A DNA stretch of 64,000 bases from Bacillus cereus group sp. RP43 (GCF_040459645.1 NZ_JARVHQ010000001.1:2604001-2668000), one strand, 5' to 3'. Positions 25,988 to 35,862 are shown, counted from the stretch's first letter. Notes: a model not told the origin generated them from the letters alone. A program made the numbers and translations.

Positions 25988-27061
25988 ATGATGCTTGCTA
26001 ATAATACTCCAGAGAAAATACTACAAACAGCTTATGAGACTAAAATGATTTCATCTGGAGATAATTCGCCATCTATAAAAATAAGTGGAACAAATCTTCA
26101 ATATTTACTTGTGATGCTGCATCTTGGTATAGGATCCAATGCTATAAAAACGAAGCTAAATTGGACTAACGAGGAATTCGAAAAACAAATACATACATTA
26201 GAACTAGAAGGTGATAGGAGGGAGTTACTATCCAACGTGTATGGTTATAACAGCTAATGAAGGAGAAAAGCTGTATAACCTATGTGAGCCTTTAATTAAA
26301 GCTACACTTAACATAATTGAAAAGTATTCTAATCAAATTGATGCTATGTCTAAAAGAATCGAGACATTTAATCATTCATCTAAAGAATCGTATAGTCTTT
26401 TACTTTATAGCGGTGTGTTATTAGATTCTGGACAAATAATTAACATTGAAGAAAACTATTTAGAAACAGAACGGCCTTTGAGAAACAATAAAAGATATTA
26501 TTATGCGATTCTAGAACAAGAACAAACAGACAAAGAGGCCTTTGAAATGTATGGTAATACGTATTTGGATTTAAGGGAATATCAAATTGGTCTTTATGGA
26601 AACACTCGATATACAACTTTGAATTTAATAACTGCGAATAAAGAAACGTTTGAAGAATATTTTCATGATGCAATTACTGATATTAATTATACAAAAAACA
26701 ATTAGTTTAAATTTTTGTAGCGGCAGATAGACCAGTAGACTTAAATTTAAATTTATTATACGAAAAATTAGGCTTATATAAAAATTCGCAATCAATTATC
26801 CCAGTATTTAAAGCCAAAGACTTATCTATACTTAGCGAAATCGCGAACACGATCAGTAAAGATTTGATCTTATTATGTAAAGAAAATGAGAAACCTTTAA
26901 AAGAATACTTTGCAAGCAGCAGATACTCAAAAGAAATAACTTACGAAGAATTTTTTATTTGGTGGTATCACTTTTTCTATACAAAAGTAACTGAAGAATT
27001 AATACAACAAGGCATAATTAAACTTAGCACTCAAGAAAATCAAACATATATAATCTATTAA
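25988..27061 (+). pseudogene. Frameshifted gene in three pieces, N-terminal part helix-turn-helix-like
   Basis: Three ORF pieces follow each other in different frames: 25988-26257 (frame 2), 26211-26705 (frame 0) and an open stretch 26711-27061 (frame 2) with no start. The first piece ends soon after LNWTNEEFEKQIHTLELEG, which reads like a winged helix; the second continues GGSYYPTCMVITANEGEKLY as the wing and a long helical part would, so a one-base-type shift near 26205-26225 is the simplest explanation. The third (VAADRPVDLNLNLLYEKLGL) is plausible protein continuing after a stop at 26705. AAAAGGAGGGA precedes the first ATG. I cannot name the family. It may instead be two decayed genes. 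Confidence 0.55.
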
Positions 27062-27201
27062 ATACCTAATTTTATAAATATAAGCAGCGTATTATAACTT
27101 CACATATGTAGCAGAAGGCTATGTGAAAAATTATTTGTAAAATAGATAGGCATCTAAAATTAAACATAAAGAAAATACGATATAAAAAGGAGAGAAATAC
27201 A

Positions 27202-27597
27202 TTGCAAAAGAAATTTATCAATCCGGAAACTATGCCAGCAACTTTTGGATACTCACATATTGTTGAGGTTAGTAACGCTAAACGGACAATTTACATATCT
27301 GGACAAGTAGCGATTAATGCTGATGGGCATATAGTCGGGAATGGAGATTTAGGTGCACAAACGCGCCAAGTATTCGAAAATATTAAAATTGCATTAGAAG
27401 CTTCAAACTTAAATTTTAATGATGTAGTAAAATTAACATTTTTCTTGACGGACATTTCTCAAATGGCCATTGTTAGAGATATTCGAGATCAATACATCAA
27501 CACAAACAACCCACCAGCAAGTTCAGCTGTAGAAGTTAACAAATTGATTAACGATAAATTATTAATCGAAATTGAAGCAATTGCTGTAGCAAACTAA
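27202..27597 (+). CDS. RidA/YjgF family enamine deaminase-like protein
   Basis: A 131-residue RidA-type protein. Signatures are the YSHIVEVSNAKRTIYISGQVAI opening, AQTRQVFENIKIALEASNL, and the end PPASSAVEVNKLINDKLLIEIEAIAVA. The catalytic Arg of RidA (in the RxCxxxA pattern, RVA-type) is not evident: the corresponding SSAVEVNKL lacks it, so this may belong to a non-deaminating YjgF subgroup. TTG start at 27202 with AAAAAGGAGAG upstream. It forms a trimer in the family. A strong terminator follows. Confidence 0.88.
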   Translation: MQKKFINPETMPATFGYSHIVEVSNAKRTIYISGQVAINADGHIVGNGDLGAQTRQVFENIKIALEASNLNFNDVVKLTFFLTDISQMAIVRDIRDQYINTNNPPASSAVEVNKLINDKLLIEIEAIAVAN

Positions 27598-27630
27598 TTT
27601 AAAAACTTATCATCAATTAAATTAATATCG

Positions 27631-27675
27631 AAGCAATTTGTTTGAAGTTAACGATTAAACAAATTGCTTTTTTGT
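27631..27675 (+). terminator. Terminator after ridA-like gene
   Basis: A 13-bp stem AAGCAATTTGTTT / AAACAAATTGCTT (27631-27643 with 27657-27669), 13-base loop and a T run. Confidence 0.9.
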
Positions 27676-28293
<618 letters not shown>

Positions 28294-28325
28294 AAAAATC
28301 ACCCTAACTGTTAGGATGATTTTTT
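28294..28325. terminator. Terminator-like hairpin
   Basis: AAAAATCAcCCTAA with TTAGGaTGATTTTTT, one mismatch, very short loop; A and T runs flank it, so it can work in either direction, possibly for the DUF1963 gene. Confidence 0.65.
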
Positions 28326-28402
28326 AGCCCTTAAACATATATACACCAATAAATTGAGTCCTTTTCCCTATTTAAACATAAGTAATGCTCTAAATTGTTA
28401 TT

Positions 28403-29218
28403 TTAATAGCAATCCCAATTGTAAATAACATTGGAAAAATCTAGGTTCAACAAATCTTCCTTGCGTATAAAGAAATTAGCAACACCAGAATCTCCCCACA
28501 TAATATTTAATGAATCGTCTGTATCGATTTGCAACAATAATATATCGTGTTGTTGGTATTTTTCTTCCCATTCCCTCGGATCTGTCTGTGTAAAAAATGG
28601 ATAACCGCCAATTTTATGCCCTTGATCTTCGCATAGATCATCATACAGTTCGCCTAATTCTGTTTTATTTTCTTCATCAACAATTTCTTCCCAATCAATG
28701 TTTTCATTAAAAATCTTTTCAAATCGATAATCTCTTGATGTTACTGGTTGATAATCCAATTCAAACTTTAGTTTAGCTGCTTCAGGTATGATAAAATGCT
28801 CTAAATCTAAAGTGTTTAAATAACTAAAATCGGTAATAACCTTAGTTAAATCTTCCGTTATTGTAGAATGATAAATGATTCGAAAGTCTTTTTGGCTTGT
28901 TGGATGATCAAAATCTGCTCCAAAAAGCTCATCATCAGCACTTACGAAAAATTGTAACATGCCCTTTTGAGGCATATATTCAATATGCGGAATTTCTTCA
29001 AGGTTTAACTGCGCAAGTAACATCATAGGTTGGCCATTAGAATCTTTAGGATGTTCTTGATTTATATGTACATACGGATACCCGCCAAACTTGCTCTCAA
29101 AAAGTGTTGTTTCTGCTTGAGTTCCAAACACTTTAATATAAGGTTTTACACTTTCTTCTAAAATACTTCGATACTGCTCTAGTTCTTTCGGTAATTGAAG
29201 CTGATACGTATTCTTCAT
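28403..29218 (-). CDS. DUF1963 / YwqG family protein
   Basis: A 271-residue protein with the YwqG (DUF1963) layout: SKFGGYPYVHINQEHPKDSNG near residue 63, LLAQLNLEEIPHIE, MLQFFVSADDELFG, then the second half with GHKIGGYPFFTQTDPRE, LLLQIDTDDSLNIMWGDSGVANFFI. The family is a duplicated beta-rich fold of unknown function, found near toxin-immunity or stress genes in many Bacillus strains. AGGGAGG precedes the ATG. The DUF1992 gene lies 78 bp upstream on the same strand, so the two may be co-transcribed. Confidence 0.88.
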   Translation of the reverse strand: MKNTYQLQLPKELEQYRSILEESVKPYIKVFGTQAETTLFESKFGGYPYVHINQEHPKDSNGQPMMLLAQLNLEEIPHIEYMPQKGMLQFFVSADDELFGADFDHPTSQKDFRIIYHSTITEDLTKVITDFSYLNTLDLEHFIIPEAAKLKFELDYQPVTSRDYRFEKIFNENIDWEEIVDEENKTELGELYDDLCEDQGHKIGGYPFFTQTDPREWEEKYQQHDILLLQIDTDDSLNIMWGDSGVANFFIRKEDLLNLDFSNVIYNWDCY

Positions 29219-29296
29219 TTCTTCTGCCTCCCTTTAAAGATAATTAATAAATGCCTACCTCAATTATATTGCAAAAGATGGTTTCATTAAAAAAAG

Positions 29297-29704
29297 CTAA
29301 AAATCCGTTTTAACCCTCATTTTTTGCGCACTTGGCGGACAAAGTAAATTATGTTCTGAGACCTTTTTATTAATAATTTGAATTAAATTTGCTGCTTCTG
29401 CGGTATTTGTTGTTTCTTTTAGAGTTTCTTTTAAAACATCAATTTCTTTTGAAAGTTCAATCCACCTAGGTAAAATATGATTATTCTTCAAAGTTCTATA
29501 AAGTTGCTTTTCAGGATTGTACGCAAGATCTTTATCAAGATTAAGAGGTTTCCCTTTACCAGGTAAATCATTAAAAGCGCCTTTCTTTTCTGCCTGTTTA
29601 ACGATAGAACTAATGTAATCCTCATACGTGAATGACCAAACTTTCTCATCTTTCACTAAAATTTCTTGTTTTTTTAGCTTTTTATCTAGATCATCTTGAT
29701 TCAT
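29297..29704 (-). CDS. DUF1992 / DnaJ-C28-type protein
   Basis: A 135-residue protein with the DUF1992 core: ISSIVKQAEKKGAFNDLPGKGKPLNLDKD, then LYRTLKNNHILPRWIELSKEID. This domain is the C-terminal unit of eukaryotic DNAJC28; bacterial copies such as this have no J domain and no known activity. The rest is a long charged helix that likely makes a coiled coil. AGAGGAATGAAT precedes the ATG. A decayed esterase lies just upstream on the same strand, and this gene has no terminator before the DUF1963 gene. Confidence 0.85.
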   Translation of the reverse strand: MNQDDLDKKLKKQEILVKDEKVWSFTYEDYISSIVKQAEKKGAFNDLPGKGKPLNLDKDLAYNPEKQLYRTLKNNHILPRWIELSKEIDVLKETLKETTNTAEAANLIQIINKKVSEHNLLCPPSAQKMRVKTDF

Positions 29705-29731
29705 AGATTCATTCCTCTTTTCATTTTATTT

Positions 29732-30058
29732 TTATAGTGTTGTTTTCGAATGTTTTAATGCTCTAAATCCATCCGGTAGCTTTTTACGCCACCAAATGCC
29801 ATCGTGACCGCCTTTAAACTCTTCATAAATGGTTTTGTATCTTTTTCCTTTTAAATCTTTATAGAGACGTCTATTTGCCGTTAAAAGAGGTTCATTTTCA
29901 AGTTTTCCTGATTTCGTATGAATTTGAAGATGAAATGTATACTGGTTAGCCGATGTAATAAGAACTTCTTGAAGGTGTGAAGTGCGAGAATAATCATGTG
30001 GTGTATAAAGATGAATCTTACGTGTATTATTTAAAATTGAACTATAGAAAGAATATGT
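29732..30058 (-). pseudogene. Remnant of an esterase-D/enterochelin-esterase-like hydrolase with internal deletion
   Basis: An open frame without start codon, bounded upstream by a stop. It reads YSFYSSILNNTRKIHLYTPHDYS, the usual start of the esterase (PF00756) fold, and then jumps directly to a C-terminal part containing KLENEPLLTANRRLYKDLKG and EEFKGGHDGIWWRKKLPDG, where the catalytic His of the family sits. The middle, with the GxSxG nucleophile and acid, is missing. So the gene lost its first codons and its core. The ~110 codons left are well preserved, suggesting recent decay. Confidence 0.7.
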
Positions 30059-30108
30059 TTAAAGCTTGCTGTAAAGTGATAGCTATTTAATTTTGATATG
30101 AAGAATAT

Positions 30109-30145
30109 AAGAGCCTTGCTACATTTTATTTGTAATGAGGCTCTT
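30109..30145. terminator. Imperfect stem-loop, possible terminator
   Basis: AAGAGCCT / AGGCTCTT (30109-30116 with 30138-30145) with an inner TACA/TGTA stem; only a short T run. Confidence 0.45.
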
Positions 30146-30191
30146 TAAAGTTGTTTAATTCTTATTGAACTAACGCATCCTTTTAGATCAG

Positions 30192-30557
30192 TTATTTATT
30201 AGAAAAATTATCAATTGCTTGAATAGCTTGTTCCAACGCTTTTATTCTTCTTTCTAAAAGCGTTCTTTGAGGACTGCCAGCCTTTGACTTATCATACGCC
30301 CTCTCAATTGACGGAAGCAAACCAGTAAGAACATTACAAGCTTCTGCTATATCTTGCTGGGTATAATTATGGGTTCTTTGATTCCAAACGTTTTCTAGCA
30401 TTGCTAAGCCGACGCAAACAGCTTTCAGTCGTTTCTTTACTAAAGTAGTATTTGCACCTTTTTGAGTCATCTGCGACAAAGCATTTTTTAATTTATTGAT
30501 TGTTGATTGTAAAGACTTTATTGATTCTAATTTATCTACATTTGATACATTTTCCAT
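30192..30557 (-). CDS. Hypothetical helical protein
   Basis: A 121-residue, all-helical, basic protein: LESIKSLQSTINKLKNALSQM, then VKKRLKAVCVGLAMLENVWNQ, QQDIAEACNVLTGLLPSIERAY, and LERRIKALEQAIQAIDNFSN. Heptad patterns make coiled-coil or helical-bundle packing likely. No membrane helix, no enzyme motif, one pair of Cys. GAAGGG lies eleven bases before the ATG, rather far. I do not recognise a family. The neighbours give no functional clue. Confidence 0.65.
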   Translation of the reverse strand: MENVSNVDKLESIKSLQSTINKLKNALSQMTQKGANTTLVKKRLKAVCVGLAMLENVWNQRTHNYTQQDIAEACNVLTGLLPSIERAYDKSKAGSPQRTLLERRIKALEQAIQAIDNFSNK

Positions 30558-30912
30558 GTTAGTGCTGTCCCTTCTTCGTTTCTAAATTATTTTGCTTGAT
30601 ACTTGATGAAATCGATAAGAACCTGATTTCACTCGGAATATTTTAACATAAACAACTAACAATATTTGAAAGGATTTCTCAAGAATCCGACACAATTGTT
30701 GAACACAAGTTAACTAACCTATCTGATAGTCCAATAAGAATTAAAAAACTTTTATGTCACTTAACATTTACATGATGAATAATGATTTAAAGGAAAACGA
30801 CCGCAAAACTAAAATCCTCTTCCCTCCTCTACAGTATTCTATAAGTACTTCTTTCTTCACATTAGAATTCCTATTTAAGCAAGTTGGAAATATTGTATAT
30901 TTTATGAACTAA
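30558..30912. other. Intergenic region without supported gene
   Basis: About 355 bp, A+T-rich; no ORF with start signals and no repeat seen. Confidence 0.5.
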
Positions 30913-30944
30913 AAAACGCACAAGCTATTTAAACTGTGCGTTTT
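30913..30944. terminator. Terminator of the patatin/YxiJ operon
   Basis: Stem AAAACGCACA / TGTGCGTTTT (30913-30922 with 30935-30944), 12-base loop; A/T runs in both directions. Confidence 0.9.
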
Positions 30945-30949
30945 CGTCT

Positions 30950-31321
30950 TTATTCAGTAAGGTAGTAAAGTAACAGTTTCCGAGCCTTTTCATAATTCAT
31001 GAAATCTCTATATAAAATGGGGTATTTTACAATTTTTGTTTCAAGAAAACAATATTGCGGAAACCATTCGAAAAACGATTTTCGTAACCATTTTATTTGC
31101 TGAAACGTAATATTCTCTTCGTTTTCATTTAGTACAGAATTTAAAGTTGCTGCTGTATGCATCCGATAATGATTAAAATCAGCATTTATCACGTCATCTT
31201 CTGTAAATTTACTTTTTAAGTCTCGCTGCAATTTTCCTGTAGCACGATACGGAAACGGTTTATGCAGTGGACTATGCATTTTCTGTAATTCATTAAAAAT
31301 AACCTTTTTTCCTAATATCAA
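30950..31321 (-). CDS. YxiJ-like protein
   Basis: A ~123-residue protein. PFPYRATGKLQRDLKSKF, ADFNHYRMHTAATL and WLRKSFFEWFPQYCFLE with the end DFMNYEKARKLLLYYL match my memory of the B. subtilis YxiJ family, found in the wapA toxin-immunity neighbourhood; function unproved. It follows the patatin gene immediately. Two starts are possible: ATG 31348, overlapping the patatin end, or TTG 31321, which has AAAGGGGGG a few bases upstream and lies after the patatin stop. The TTG form is listed. Terminator at 30913-30944 ends the pair. Confidence 0.65.
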   Translation of the reverse strand: MILGKKVIFNELQKMHSPLHKPFPYRATGKLQRDLKSKFTEDDVINADFNHYRMHTAATLNSVLNENEENITFQQIKWLRKSFFEWFPQYCFLETKIVKYPILYRDFMNYEKARKLLLYYLTE

Positions 31322-31332
31322 CTTTCCCCCCT

Positions 31333-32184
31333 TTATTTCTCTATCCAATTTAATAAGTTTTCGAAATGATATTGAGCATCCTTATACCCAAGATTATATA
31401 AATTAACGAGCTTTTCTTTATCTCTTTCTATTCCACTTATTGGAAGCTGCGCACTTGGCTGAATTACATAAAAATTATCTTTTTGTTCGTTGTGATTCAT
31501 ATAAGATACAGTTTCATTATAAAAACGATAATGTTCTACTAAGTGCTCTGCGATTTTTGGATATTTTCTATATAAAATTTTAGCTAGTCCAGAAAATTTA
31601 TTACGCTGCTTCTCGTATCCTTCTGGCTTTGTCATAATAACAACGTTCTTTTTATAACCATCATTCTGTGCTTTGAAAACTGGAATAGGATCTATAATCC
31701 CTCCATCTAACAATTTTCGATTATCATATTCTACAGCAGGTGCTATAAACGGCACAGAGCTTGATGCACGAATAATTTTTAAAATATCATTTCCATGTTC
31801 TGTTTTATTATAATAAACTGCCTGTCCTGATTCGCAATCAGTCGTTCCGATTACAAACTGTTCATTTGAATTTAGGAAAGTTTGAAAATCAAACGGTACA
31901 ATTTTGTTTGGTACTTCATCAAATAAAAAATCCATTCCAAATAATTCACGTTTTCGAATTAAGTTTCGATAAGATATATACCTGTGATCTGCTACTAGCT
32001 CTGTATTTACTTTCTTATTTCTTCCTTTTTGACGTGACAAATATGTTGCACCCATACACGCTCCAGCAGATACACCGACTACATACGGAAAGAATAAGTC
32101 CCTTTCCATAAAATATTCGAGTACTCCTGCAGTATATAACCCTTTCATTCCGCCACCTTCTAATACTAAACCGATATTCTTCAT
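31333..32184 (-). CDS. Patatin-like phospholipase (RssA/YjjU type)
   Basis: A 283-residue patatin-fold lipid acyl hydrolase. Oxyanion loop GGGMKG at 10-15, nucleophile Ser39 in GVSAG, and catalytic Asp in DGGIIDPIP form the Ser-Asp dyad. The NTELVADHRYISYRNLI and KNVVIMTKPEGY parts are typical of the YjjU/RssA subgroup. No signal peptide, so it likely acts on the inner membrane or cytoplasmic lipids. AGAGGGATTAAGC precedes the ATG. Co-transcribed with the YxiJ-like gene. Confidence 0.9.
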   Translation of the reverse strand: MKNIGLVLEGGGMKGLYTAGVLEYFMERDLFFPYVVGVSAGACMGATYLSRQKGRNKKVNTELVADHRYISYRNLIRKRELFGMDFLFDEVPNKIVPFDFQTFLNSNEQFVIGTTDCESGQAVYYNKTEHGNDILKIIRASSSVPFIAPAVEYDNRKLLDGGIIDPIPVFKAQNDGYKKNVVIMTKPEGYEKQRNKFSGLAKILYRKYPKIAEHLVEHYRFYNETVSYMNHNEQKDNFYVIQPSAQLPISGIERDKEKLVNLYNLGYKDAQYHFENLLNWIEK

Positions 32185-32362
32185 GCTTAATCCCTCTGCT
32201 TCTGTTTTCTTAATTACATGTTAGCACAAGATTTTAGGATGAGGTTATATAAATTAATTGCAACAATAGCAAAAAACTATAGAAGCAATGTCATAATTTC
32301 TTATTCAATAGCATGGTACAATATAAGAAACTAATTCCACATAGTATAAGGAGGAATTTCAT

Positions 32363-32740
32363 ATGGGTCTATTTAGTGGTATTTTAGGAAATGCATCAAA
32401 TGCGAGTACAGAAAGCGTAGAACGTGATTTAGAAAAGATAATGTTAGATGATGAGAAAGTCGAGCATGCTTATAAATTAATTCGTGATTTAATCGTATTT
32501 ACAAATCGCCGTCTTATTTTAGTAGATAAACAAGGAGTAACTGGTAAAAAAACAGAATACCATTCTATCCCTTATAAAAGTATTACACAATTTAGTATTG
32601 AAACAGCTGGGCATTTTGATTTAGATGCAGAACTTAAAATATGGGTATCTAGTTTGAGCGCGCCAATTACGAAAGAATTTAAAGGCGATGATAGCATATT
32701 AAGTATTCAAAAAGCGTTAGTAACATATACGACGAAATAG
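32363..32740 (+). CDS. Bacterial PH-domain protein (bPH_1)
   Basis: A 125-residue protein made of one bacterial pleckstrin-homology domain. It starts MGLFSGILGNASNAS, then KVEHAYKLIRDLIVFTNRRLILVDKQG, the family core, then TEYHSIPYKSITQFSIETAGHFDLDAELKIWVS. The role is unknown; PH-domain proteins of this size are soluble oligomers in Bacillus and Shewanella. AGGAGGAA precedes the ATG. The bidirectional terminator at 32838-32870 follows. Confidence 0.85.
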   Translation: MGLFSGILGNASNASTESVERDLEKIMLDDEKVEHAYKLIRDLIVFTNRRLILVDKQGVTGKKTEYHSIPYKSITQFSIETAGHFDLDAELKIWVSSLSAPITKEFKGDDSILSIQKALVTYTTK

Positions 32741-32837
32741 TTCGTTTTTTGTATATTTATTCAAATTCAAAATTACTAACCCGAACTTTTTGGAAAAATA
32801 TACATTAAAATTGTATATTTAATCTAAAACAGTACAA

Positions 32838-32876
32838 AAAGGTAAAGCGTTTAATATGTGCTTTACCTTTCTTTTT
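32838..32876. terminator. Terminator between convergent genes
   Basis: Stem AAAGGTAAAGC / GCTTTACCTTT (32838-32848 with 32860-32870), 11-base loop, T run after; it overlaps the 3' end of the GNAT gene on the other strand. Confidence 0.9.
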
Positions 32877-33333
32877 TATAATAAATTAAAGTTGCTTTAT
32901 CATTTAATTTCTTTTTAAATTCCGCTTTTCTATATCCCATCTTTTCGTATAGAAAACAATTTCGTTCTTCCTCTAAAATTGTAGCAAGCTCCCAAGTCGT
33001 TATTTCTGGAAACATCTCCTCGATTAAAATTAATACTTTTTGAGCAATTCCGTTCCCTTGATAGTCTGGAATAATAAACATCGGGCTGATCCAAAATTTA
33101 GATGCCTCTTCTTTACGTGATATACATATCGCTCCGACAAGATTCGTATTTACAAAAATTTTATAAAATCCACCGTCCAGGTTATTTATTCTTGAAATCG
33201 TTTTTTCAATAAGTTCATTTGCCGGACTTGTTTCATAGTCCTTATACTTTTCTAATAATGAACTAAATGATTCTACTTGCATTTGAAATATAATCTCTGC
33301 ATCAATTTCTGTCGCCTTCTCTAAGGTTACCAA
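32863..33333 (-). CDS. GNAT family N-acetyltransferase
   Basis: A 156-residue [26 protein letters not shown] is the acetyl-CoA site region and [17 protein letters not shown] the end. The frame extends to 33387, but the real start is probably TTG 33333, which overlaps the stop of the bstA-like gene as TTGGTAA; AGAGAG lies eight bases upstream. That indicates translational coupling to the upstream gene. Substrate unknown. Confidence 0.8.
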   Translation of the reverse strand: MVTLEKATEIDAEIIFQMQVESFSSLLEKYKDYETSPANELIEKTISRINNLDGGFYKIFVNTNLVGAICISRKEEASKFWISPMFIIPDYQGNGIAQKVLILIEEMFPEITTWELATILEEERNCFLYEKMGYRKAEFKKKLNDKATLIYYKKER

Positions 33334-33851
33334 TTTAAACGCTCTCTTAAAGAAGTAATATGAGCTGTATGATGACGACCGTGCCATGCATATAGTCCAA
33401 TTGCAGCAGCAAGTTTTTTTTCTCCTGATTCAGGATGATTAAATGTCTTTTCTAAATCTGCTGGTTCTAAAGAATATAATAAGTTAACCCATCTTTTATG
33501 TAATGAATCTAGCATTACAAGTGAAACATCTACTGGTAATTTTGAGTCAGGTAGCTCTGCCCATTTTTCTTCTTTATACGGTTTAATAGTTGGATTCTTT
33601 TCTGTCAGTGCTAATTTAAAGCGTATGTAGCTATTCATATGACTATCAACAACATGATGAACAACTTGGCGAACAGTCCATCCACCAACGCGATACGGTG
33701 TATCTAACTGCTTCTGATCTAAATCTTTTATCGCTCTTGCTAATTCATTAGGTAAATCCTCAATTTCTTGAATCCATTTATCAATTATTTCTTCTGTAAT
33801 AGTGCCTACATAAGTAAATTGGCCTATTGGATAACGCAAATCATTATTCAT
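33327..33851 (-). CDS. DinB/YfiT-type metal-dependent hydrolase, bacillithiol S-transferase BstA-like
   Basis: A 174-residue four-helix DinB-fold protein. Metal ligands are visible: the His in VVHHVVDSH near residue 66 and the pair in HGRHHTAHI near residue 160. [16 protein letters not shown] with LRYPIGQF at the N-terminus and [17 protein letters not shown] at the end match YfiT/BstA of B. subtilis, which transfers bacillithiol to electrophiles and drugs. AGGGAGGCATATTC precedes the ATG. It leads an overlapping pair with a GNAT. Confidence 0.88.
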   Translation of the reverse strand: MNNDLRYPIGQFTYVGTITEEIIDKWIQEIEDLPNELARAIKDLDQKQLDTPYRVGGWTVRQVVHHVVDSHMNSYIRFKLALTEKNPTIKPYKEEKWAELPDSKLPVDVSLVMLDSLHKRWVNLLYSLEPADLEKTFNHPESGEKKLAAAIGLYAWHGRHHTAHITSLRERLNW

Positions 33852-33866
33852 GAATATGCCTCCCTA

Positions 33867-34394
33867 TTATTTTGAACACGAAGTAGTTCTGCAAATATAA
33901 TGTACAAAATTTACACGTTCACCGTTTAATTCTACAGAAGTTGTATCTGCTTCATTATTAAAAGAAAATCCGCTTTTTTCTAGTACAATTTGTGATGCGA
34001 GATTATTAGTCGTTGTTTTAGCATGAACCTCATTAATTTCATTATTTTTCGCTACGTTTAAAATTAATTTTACAGCTGCTGTTGCAACTCCTTTTTTTAT
34101 GAATTTTTCTCCGACTCGATAACCTAACGAACTGATTCGAGTTTCGGTATCGATATCTACTAAGTTTATTCGACCTACAATTTCTTTTTCTTCATTACGA
34201 ATTAAATAAAAATAAGAATTTCCATCTGCCTGTTCTATTAATAAATCGTCTAGTAGTTTTTGAAAATATTCAAAATCGAAATATTTCGAACCACGATTTG
34301 GTACCATTGTTTCAAAAAAAGATTTATTCGTAAGTTCAAACGTAAATAAATCCTCAGCATCTTGTTTCTTTAGTTGCTCTATGTATATTTCCAT
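33867..34394 (-). CDS. GNAT acetyltransferase of the RimJ/RimL type
   Basis: A 175-residue GNAT with the RimJ/RimL pattern: IGQL-like opening, YFYLIRNEEKEIVGRINLVD, SSLGYRVGEKFIKKGVATAAVKL (acetyl-CoA loop with a K-G-V-A core) and NNLASQIVLEKSGFSF. Such enzymes acetylate the N-terminus of ribosomal proteins or other small substrates. AAGGAGAA precedes the ATG. It lies 15 bp upstream of the bstA-like gene on the same strand, so it may be first in a three-gene operon: acetyltransferase, bacillithiol transferase, acetyltransferase. Confidence 0.85.
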   Translation of the reverse strand: MEIYIEQLKKQDAEDLFTFELTNKSFFETMVPNRGSKYFDFEYFQKLLDDLLIEQADGNSYFYLIRNEEKEIVGRINLVDIDTETRISSLGYRVGEKFIKKGVATAAVKLILNVAKNNEINEVHAKTTTNNLASQIVLEKSGFSFNNEADTTSVELNGERVNFVHYICRTTSCSK

Positions 34395-34457
34395 CCCGTA
34401 TTCTCCTTCTTGATTTACTAACTGTTATACATTCTTTTTTAATCGATTATTTTCCTG

Positions 34458-35780
34458 CTATTTCTTTCGATTAAGTAATACAGCAAGTACCACTTTCGGA
34501 TGAAATAGATGAAATGGACTATGAATTAAATTCATCACCCGCACTAATCGAATATACACATCAGAATCACTTGCAGAAAGTCGATATATTTGTTTCGTAT
34601 ACCAAAGCTGAAAATTTTGTTTCATAGTTAATTCTCTCTTTAGCTGAGGGTGACGTGATATTTCCGTAGTTGTCATTTCCCAAGGGGTTTGTATTATGTT
34701 TGCGGCTTTCTTATAAAATTGTTGTGTAAATGTTTTATCGAGCTTTTTTCTCCCTTGTAGAAGTAGTTGCAACTGGTGAGCTTCCATTGCTGCAACTGAA
34801 ACGCCTTGACCGAAAACCGGATCAAAACGACAATGTGCATCTCCAACTATTAATAACCCTTCTGGCATATTTGTAACGAGATCGAATCTTCTGCGTACTT
34901 GAAAAGGAATTTTGTATGTTTTAATATCAGTAATTGCCTCAGCTCTATTTAGGAAATCTATTACATGACGGATTGAGAGGTTTTCAGCAAAATTATAAAA
35001 CTCATCATCTGTTTGTGGTGCCTTCTCATTTGCATATCCACTGAAAGTAACAAAATAACGATCATCTTCAATCGTTTGAATTAGAACACCATAAGGATTC
35101 TCAGGAAAACTTGGAGACATTAATATATTACAGCAGTCTAACTTCTCATTTTCTTTGAGTTTAAACAATCTAGTTGCATAAAATAAATCAATACGCACTT
35201 TTTCTTCTTGCACTTCAATATTGTATTCTCGTAACCACTCTATACTTTTTGAACCGAACCCACTTGCATCAACAACAATATCTGCATGAACTTCTTCGTG
35301 TACACCTGTATCTAAACATTTAACTTTTACTCCACACACTTTATTACGGTTTTCATCTATTAGTAATCTTCCAACTAACATTTCATACTTCGTAGTAATA
35401 TTTGAAATTTGTTCAATTCGTTTTTGAATATGTGATTCTAGCATAGGACGACTTTGCTGAATCATATGCACTTCTCCTGTGAATGACTGTTTCCATAAAC
35501 CAAATTGATGCCATTTTAAATCACGAGTAAAGTTATTTACGATGCTGCCTGCTTCTATTAATTCGTTTGTAATAGTAGGGAACAATTCCTCAATTGCCTT
35601 TTCTCCGCCTTTTAATAACACATGAGGGTGATTACTTTGTGGAACTCTTTTTCTCGAAGCTTCTCCATCCCATCTTTCACCGGCTTCTATAATGATTACT
35701 TCTTTAAAAGACGTTGATAATGCTTTTGCTGCGAGTTTTCCTGCCATACTTCCACCAATAACAATAGCCTTATTAAACAT
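34458..35780 (-). CDS. FAD-dependent monooxygenase/halogenase-like oxidoreductase
   Basis: A 440-residue flavoprotein. The N-terminal dinucleotide motif is VIGGSMAGKLAAKAL, a GxGxxG variant with Gly-Ser-Met-Ala-Gly; the middle carries DIVVDASGFGSKS and the FAD-ribose motif GDAHCRFDPVFGQGVSVAAMEA, the GD..P.P.G.G sequence of group A monooxygenases and flavin-dependent halogenases. The helical C-terminal tail is basic. AAGGGGGAAAAT precedes the ATG. Substrate is unknown; no biosynthetic cluster surrounds it. A regulator is not adjacent. Confidence 0.85.
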   Translation of the reverse strand: MFNKAIVIGGSMAGKLAAKALSTSFKEVIIIEAGERWDGEASRKRVPQSNHPHVLLKGGEKAIEELFPTITNELIEAGSIVNNFTRDLKWHQFGLWKQSFTGEVHMIQQSRPMLESHIQKRIEQISNITTKYEMLVGRLLIDENRNKVCGVKVKCLDTGVHEEVHADIVVDASGFGSKSIEWLREYNIEVQEEKVRIDLFYATRLFKLKENEKLDCCNILMSPSFPENPYGVLIQTIEDDRYFVTFSGYANEKAPQTDDEFYNFAENLSIRHVIDFLNRAEAITDIKTYKIPFQVRRRFDLVTNMPEGLLIVGDAHCRFDPVFGQGVSVAAMEAHQLQLLLQGRKKLDKTFTQQFYKKAANIIQTPWEMTTTEISRHPQLKRELTMKQNFQLWYTKQIYRLSASDSDVYIRLVRVMNLIHSPFHLFHPKVVLAVLLNRKK

Positions 35781-35862
35781 ATTTTCCCCCTTAATGAAAA
35801 GAGATCCTGACTTTTATAAATAAAACAGGACCTTAACTACTTAGCTTCTTTATCATTATAAT

